Positions 7,334 to 10,035 of a stretch of 10,035 bases of DNA are shown in pieces. The first letter of the stretch is position 1; each line of letters starts with the position of its first letter. The stretch covers positions 1 to 10,035 of the forward strand of contig CAAEOA010000254.1 of NCBI GenBank assembly GCA_900757485.1, in the 5' to 3' direction. Source of the DNA: Oscillospiraceae bacterium (GTDB lineage: Bacteria > Bacillota > Clostridia > Oscillospirales > Ruminococcaceae). A program made the translations under genes and the position numbers. The notes under the pieces are model-generated. The model searched no databases. It saw only the letters and a program-made list of their open reading frames with translations, and was not told where the DNA came from.

Positions 7334-7894
7334 TCAATCCGTATTTCCGTATAATCCTCCTATGGAATCAAACGGGAAAATACGGAATATCGCCTTACCT
7401 AAAATATACCGTTCATCAATCGGTCCCACTCCGGTGCTCCGGCTATCCAGAGAATTATTACGGTTATCCCCCATTACAAACACCTTTCCTTCAGGAACGG
7501 TATAGGGAAATTCTACCGCCGAAGCCGGCATATATGTAGTGGGTTCCAGAATATATGGCTCATCAATAACCTCACCGTCTACATAAACAAGTCCTCTGTC
7601 AGTATCAATGTCTACCGTCTGACCTCCGAGTGCCACAATTCGTTTTACCAAAGGCTTATTTACCGAATTCGGCTGTGTAATAATTACAATATCCCCCTGC
7701 TTGGGCTGATAAAACAAATGGGTAATAATCAAGCGATCTTTATCCTGAAGCGTGTTCATCATTGAATCCCCGTCAACACCGACGATTCGAAACACAAAAG
7801 TAAATATCAAAACCACCGCCACTAAAGAAAAGGCTATGGTTTCCAACCATTCAAATACTTCACGTTTCAGACTAAATGTTTGTTCATTCTTCAT
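7334..7894 (-). CDS. lepB: Type I signal peptidase, downstream paralog
   Basis: Signal peptidase I removes signal peptides from exported proteins using a Ser-Lys dyad. The 186-residue product has one N-terminal membrane anchor (about 16-38, rich in Ile, Val and Phe). Ser44 lies in VDGDSMMNTL, Lys84 in LVKRIVALGG, and GDNRNNSLDSR is at 142-152. All catalytic elements are present. The Pro normally following the serine box (SMxPT) is Asn47 here. The ATG at 7894 is chosen because its context and first residues (MKNE) match those of the upstream paralog (MKDE). ATGs at 7921 and 7960 are in frame and would add 9 or 22 residues; the one at 7921 has AAAGGA 14 nt upstream. It lies 111 nt after the other copy with no visible terminator between them, so the two are probably co-transcribed, and an intrinsic terminator follows. 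Confidence 0.93.
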   Translation of the reverse strand: MKNEQTFSLKREVFEWLETIAFSLVAVVLIFTFVFRIVGVDGDSMMNTLQDKDRLIITHLFYQPKQGDIVIITQPNSVNKPLVKRIVALGGQTVDIDTDRGLVYVDGEVIDEPYILEPTTYMPASAVEFPYTVPEGKVFVMGDNRNNSLDSRSTGVGPIDERYILGKAIFRIFPFDSIGGLYGNTD

Positions 7895-8005
7895 CGAAAC
7901 TTCTTTATCTGAATCTAACATAAATGATATCCACGTCCTTTCTCCGTCCAAACACGGCAACAGTATATTCTATTCAGGCAAATATCATTGCATGACAACC
8001 TTATA

Positions 8006-8572
8006 TTAAGAAATACCGCCAATCCGGTCAAACGGAAAAATACGAAATACAACTTTACCGAGAATATATCGTTCCTGAATAAATCCCACATCGGTGCTTC
8101 TGCTGTCCAAGGAATCGTTCCGATTATCTCCCATCACAAACACCGTACCTTCCGGCACCGTCAAAGGAAATTCCATCGGCGGATAAGGGATTACATAGGT
8201 CAAATCATAAATATACGGCTCTTCAAGTGCTTTGCCGTCAACATACACGATTCCTTTTTCCGTATCGATATCAACCGTTTGACCACCCACGGCAATCACA
8301 CGTTTAATAATCGCTTTTTCCACTGCATTTTCCTGAACCGATACCACAATATCGCCATACTGTGGTTGATAATTGATACTCGAAACGATTAAACGATCAT
8401 TGGTGTGCAAAGTCGGCAGCATGGATCCTCCGTTGACATTGACAATCCGGAAACCCAGGTTAAAAATCATAACAACAATCAAAGCAAATACAATAGAGTC
8501 TGCCCAATCAAGCAGATTGGAGCGCAACGAAATAAGTTCAGAACGATGTTCATAGGAATGCTCATCTTTCAT
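8006..8572 (-). CDS. lepB: Type I signal peptidase, upstream paralog
   Basis: This is the second Ser-Lys signal peptidase, 188 residues. One membrane anchor (about 24-43) is followed by the catalytic domain outside the membrane. Ser50 lies in the canonical GGSMLPTL, Lys90 in IIKRVIAVGG, and GDNRNDSLDSR is at 148-158. Aligned without gaps to the neighbouring copy from FRIV to IGG, 93 of 146 residues are identical by hand count, so the pair arose by duplication. The start at ATG 8572 is the only reasonable one, since an in-frame stop lies about 40 nt upstream. Its ribosome binding site is unusually weak (AAAAGGA about 15 nt away, GAAGTGA closer). It follows rplS, the normal position of lepB in Firmicutes, but an intrinsic terminator intervenes and no clear promoter was found in the gap. 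Confidence 0.95.
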   Translation of the reverse strand: MKDEHSYEHRSELISLRSNLLDWADSIVFALIVVMIFNLGFRIVNVNGGSMLPTLHTNDRLIVSSINYQPQYGDIVVSVQENAVEKAIIKRVIAVGGQTVDIDTEKGIVYVDGKALEEPYIYDLTYVIPYPPMEFPLTVPEGTVFVMGDNRNDSLDSRSTDVGFIQERYILGKVVFRIFPFDRIGGIS

Positions 8573-8657
8573 CGACAGGTCACTTCTTTTCCTTTTGCAA
8601 TATGGTCAAAACGATTCCGTTTCATCGATACTGCATCATTCAGAAAATAAAACAAAG

Positions 8658-8686
8658 CAAAAAAAGGGACAATCAAGTCCCTTTTT
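8658..8686 (-). terminator. Intrinsic terminator of rplS
   Basis: The stem AAAAAGGGAC (8661-8670) pairs with GTCCCTTTTT (8677-8686) across a 6-base loop. On the minus strand the structure ends in a run of T residues reaching 8659. It begins 11 nt after the rplS stop codon. The A and T tracts make the stem almost symmetric, so it could also work from the plus strand, but no plus-strand gene ends here. Confidence 0.85.
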
Positions 8687-8696
8687 CTCACAAAGT

Positions 8697-9041
8697 CTAG
8701 CGAATTTTTTCTTTGACTTTTGCAGCCTTACCGACTCTGTCACGCAAATAGAACAATTTTGCTCTGCGAACGCGTCCGCTTCTGACAATCTCGACTTTAG
8801 CCACATTCGGAGAATGAACCGGGAATACTCTTTCTACTCCGCATCCGTGAGATACGCGGCGAACCGTAAAGGTCTCGGCTACTCCACCATGTTTCTTTGC
8901 AATGATGGTTCCTTCAAAAATCTGAATTCTTTCCTTGTCGCCTTCTTTGATTTTAACGTGAACTTTAACGGTATCACCGATGTTCAGTTCCGGCAACTCA
9001 GATTTCATGCTCTGGCTTTCAATCAATTTCAGTGCATCCAT
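8697..9041 (-). CDS. rplS: 50S ribosomal protein L19
   Basis: L19 lies at the interface between the 30S and 50S subunits. The 114-residue product is the normal family length and collinear with L19: MDALKLIESQSMKSELPELNIGDTVKVHVKI at the start, FEGTIIAKKHGG and FTVRRVSHGCGVERVFPVHSP in the middle, and the basic segment RSGRVRRAKLFYLRDRVGKAAKVKEK at the end. The ATG at 9041 has an ideal AGGAGGAAG ribosome binding site at 9046-9054. The frame stays open to 9068, but that extension has no support. Upstream genes usually found with it (rpsP, rimM, trmD) are absent. Instead there is a dedicated promoter, a structured leader of about 145 nt and a dedicated terminator, so L19 is a single-gene unit here. 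Confidence 0.97.
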   Translation of the reverse strand: MDALKLIESQSMKSELPELNIGDTVKVHVKIKEGDKERIQIFEGTIIAKKHGGVAETFTVRRVSHGCGVERVFPVHSPNVAKVEIVRSGRVRRAKLFYLRDRVGKAAKVKEKIR

Positions 9042-9187
9042 TTTTCTTCCTCCTAAATTTTCAGACATTCATGCCCTATAGGCAGAGGACTATCCGCTTT
9101 AATGTCACTTCGGTTTTCCGAAGCCGGCATTAACCCCCATTGGCATCCAATCCAAGCGGACAGACTACACAACGGTACACTAAATGC
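9042..9187 (-). ncRNA. Structured rplS 5' leader (candidate L19 leader)
   Basis: This is the roughly 145-nt untranslated leader between the predicted rplS promoter and the start codon. Three nested or adjacent pairings can be seen. A closing stem of 7 bp joins 9154-9160 with 9093-9099 (TCCGCTT/AAGCGGA). Inside it is a hairpin at 9139-9151 (ATTGG/CCAAT, 3-base loop). Also inside is a tall hairpin at 9108-9123 (CTTCGG/CCGAAG, 4-base loop), extended by TAATG/CATTA at 9100-9104 and 9128-9132. A further small hairpin (TGCC/GGCA, 9072-9084) lies just before the ribosome binding site. Firmicute rplS genes are known to carry a conserved L19 leader motif that is thought to mediate autoregulation. That this is the same family is inference and was not tested against a covariance model. 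Confidence 0.6.
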
Positions 9188-9190
9188 TTA

Positions 9191-9206
9191 TATATGATAT
9201 CATATA
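9191..9206. repeat. Perfect 16-bp palindrome over the rplS -10 region
   Basis: TATATGATATCATATA is an exact palindrome with no spacer. It covers the predicted rplS -10 element (9194-9199) and the adjacent spacer bases. It could be an operator or simply an AT-rich promoter core; no known regulator consensus was recognised. Confidence 0.5.
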
Positions 9207-9222
9207 CTATCTGAAAATGCAA
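9194..9222 (-). promoter_or_regulatory. Predicted promoter for rplS
   Basis: On the minus strand, TTGCAT (9222-9217) is separated by exactly 17 nt from TATCAT (9199-9194). The predicted start of transcription is near 9187, which leaves a leader of about 145 nt. The surrounding DNA is AT-rich. Both hexamers are reasonable but not perfect matches. Confidence 0.6.
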
Positions 9223-9383
9223 GCTTTTTTTCTTCTTTTGTCGGTTTACACAGAAAAGAGAAGAAATCTTTCGGCAGATGTTGTATTATGGCTTTAAGAG
9301 GGCACAATATTTTAGCAGACATTATTCATATATACGTATATTTTCATCGTACAAATAGCATTTTGATACAAGGAGACATTATT

Positions 9384-9734
9384 GTGAAAAAAATGATTAA
9401 AAATATGGAACATGAAACTCCAATTGCGATTGCTGATGAAATATCTTACCAGCCGGGGCAAATCGTCAGTAAAACGATATCACAAAATCAGCATCACAGC
9501 CTGACTCTGTTCGCTTTAGACAAGGGAGAAGAAATCAGCACACATAAATCTGAAGGAGATGCAATGGTTCTGATACTTGACGGAAAAGGAAAAATAACCA
9601 TTGACGGGAAAGAATATATTGTCAATAAAGAGGAAACCATCATCATGCCTGCCCAAAAACCACACTCCGTTTTCGCAGTGGAGCAGTTTAAAATGTTACT
9701 AATCGTGATCTTTCCGGAGAATGAAAACGGCTAA
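9384..9734 (+). CDS. Small single-domain cupin protein
   Basis: This is a 116-residue protein of the small single-domain cupin type. The first cupin motif is GEEISTHKSEGDAMVLILDG (49-68), with His54 as a likely metal ligand and the turn glycine. The strands KITIDGKEYIVNKEE and the second motif IIMPAQKPHSVFA follow, with His94. The second His of the classic HxH pair is Ser here, common in this subgroup, so metal binding and catalysis are uncertain. The GTG at 9384 is chosen because AAGGAGA lies 7 nt upstream. The frame is open to 9288 but that extension has no ribosome binding site and no family support. It diverges from rplS and is followed 71 nt later by a ferredoxin gene on the same strand. 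No specific function can be assigned; small cupins of this kind often accompany redox enzymes in anaerobes (inference). Confidence 0.85.
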   Translation: MKKMIKNMEHETPIAIADEISYQPGQIVSKTISQNQHHSLTLFALDKGEEISTHKSEGDAMVLILDGKGKITIDGKEYIVNKEETIIMPAQKPHSVFAVEQFKMLLIVIFPENENG

Positions 9735-9805
9735 TCCTGTTTCATATTAAAAAAATTACAAATATTTAAAAAACCATTACAACAAAGAGAGGAAGAATAC
9801 CAAAA

Positions 9806-9994
9806 ATGAAAGTTTCAATAAACCGTGAAGGTTGTATCAGCTGCGGTCTTTGTGCCGAAACATGTCCCGAAGTTTTTCGAATAGCGGAAGACGGATTGGC
9901 TGAGGTATATCATTCACCGTCAGCAGACACAGAAGAACATACCAGAGAGGCGGCAGATAACTGTCCGGTCCAGGTCATTAAAACAGAAGAATAA
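9806..9994 (+). CDS. Single-cluster [4Fe-4S] ferredoxin
   Basis: This is a 62-residue low-potential electron carrier. The cysteine pattern is C10-x2-C13-x2-C16-x3-C20-P, followed by a lone C53-P near the C-terminus. That layout matches monocluster ferredoxins such as the Thermotoga type, in which the first, second and third Cys plus the C-terminal Cys bind one [4Fe-4S] cluster and the fourth forms a disulfide. The disulfide partner (around residue 43 in the Thermotoga protein) is not a Cys here, so Cys20 would be free. The ATG at 9806 follows AGAGGAAG by about 11 nt. It probably shares a transcript with the cupin gene; the redox enzyme it serves is not visible and may lie just beyond the right edge. 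Confidence 0.93.
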   Translation: MKVSINREGCISCGLCAETCPEVFRIAEDGLAEVYHSPSADTEEHTREAADNCPVQVIKTEE

Positions 9995-10016
9995 CCTTCG
10001 ATAAATGGCACCGGCT

Positions 10017-10035
10017 GCTGTCGAAACCTGACAGC
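10017..10035 (+). terminator. Possible terminator stem cut by the window edge
   Basis: GCTGTC (10017-10022) and GACAGC (10030-10035) form a perfect 6-bp stem with a 7-base loop, starting 22 nt after the ferredoxin stop. The bases CCGG before the left arm could extend the stem beyond the edge. Whether a T-run follows cannot be seen, so this is tentative. Confidence 0.4.

Larger units (their letters stand above)
9042..9383. other. Divergent intergenic region between rplS and the cupin gene
   Basis: This 342-bp gap has no supportable protein gene. The left half is the rplS leader and promoter read on the minus strand. The right half (9223-9383) is AT-rich. It contains a possible -10 (TATTAT, 9284-9289) for the plus-strand cupin gene without a good -35, and a 12-bp palindrome ATATACGTATAT at 9330-9341, about 42 nt before the cupin start. 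A purine/pyrimidine-rich imperfect inverted repeat at 9230-9265 is probably low-complexity sequence. Confidence 0.5.

Noticed and set aside
9042..9068. Nine-residue N-terminal extension of rplS
   Set aside because: It would run through the AGGAGGAAG ribosome binding site; L19 proteins begin at the MDALKLIE position.
9230..9265. Imperfect inverted repeat TTCTTC..TTTT / AAAAGAGAAGAA
   Set aside because: It is purine/pyrimidine-rich low-complexity sequence with a bulge, is not followed by a T-run, and is probably chance pairing.
9288..9383. 32-residue N-terminal extension of the cupin
   Set aside because: It has no ribosome binding site, its composition is unlike the rest, and a strong AAGGAGA precedes the GTG at 9384.

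Overview
The window looks like a chromosomal housekeeping region of an anaerobic, moderately AT-rich Firmicute. A Clostridia member, perhaps of the Oscillospirales/Ruminococcaceae type, is most likely. The reasons are the gene order (rplS, lepB, ylqF/rbgA, rnhB, yraN on one side; metallophosphoesterase, tig, clpP on the other), strong AGGAGG-type ribosome binding sites, and a clostridial-type [4Fe-4S] ferredoxin. The taxonomic placement is inference from gene order and protein style, not from a marker search.

Nearly everything is on the minus strand, so the order of transcription is right to left. From about 9240 down to 8660 lies an rplS (ribosomal protein L19) unit with its own promoter, a structured 5' leader and an intrinsic terminator. 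From 8572 to 7282 are two tandem, clearly paralogous type I signal peptidases, closed by a second intrinsic terminator. From 7194 to 2019 is a compact run of genes: the ribosome-assembly GTPase RbgA/YlqF, a single reading frame that fuses RNase HII to a YraN (UPF0102) domain, a family M19 membrane-type dipeptidase, threonine synthase and a calcineurin-like metallophosphoesterase. A good extended -10 promoter at 1993-2021 then drives tig (trigger factor), followed by clpP. clpP runs off the left edge of the window and is preceded by a conspicuous inverted repeat.

The only plus-strand genes are at the right end (9384-9994). They are a small cupin protein and a single-cluster ferredoxin, divergent from rplS and apparently a small redox-related unit that continues beyond the window. 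The 9042-9383 gap between rplS and the cupin holds the rplS leader, the rplS promoter and a perfect 16-bp palindrome over its -10 element.

Functionally the minus-strand block serves protein production and quality control: ribosome parts and assembly (L19, RbgA), co-translational folding (trigger factor), export processing (signal peptidases), proteolysis (ClpP, dipeptidase), threonine supply (ThrC) and genome maintenance (RNase HII). No insertion sequences, CRISPR arrays, tRNA or rRNA genes were seen. The points most worth a second look are the RnhB-YraN fusion with a homopolymer and a possible internal start at its junction, the tandem lepB pair with a substitution in the catalytic-serine box of one copy, the rplS leader RNA, and the tig-clpP intergenic repeat.
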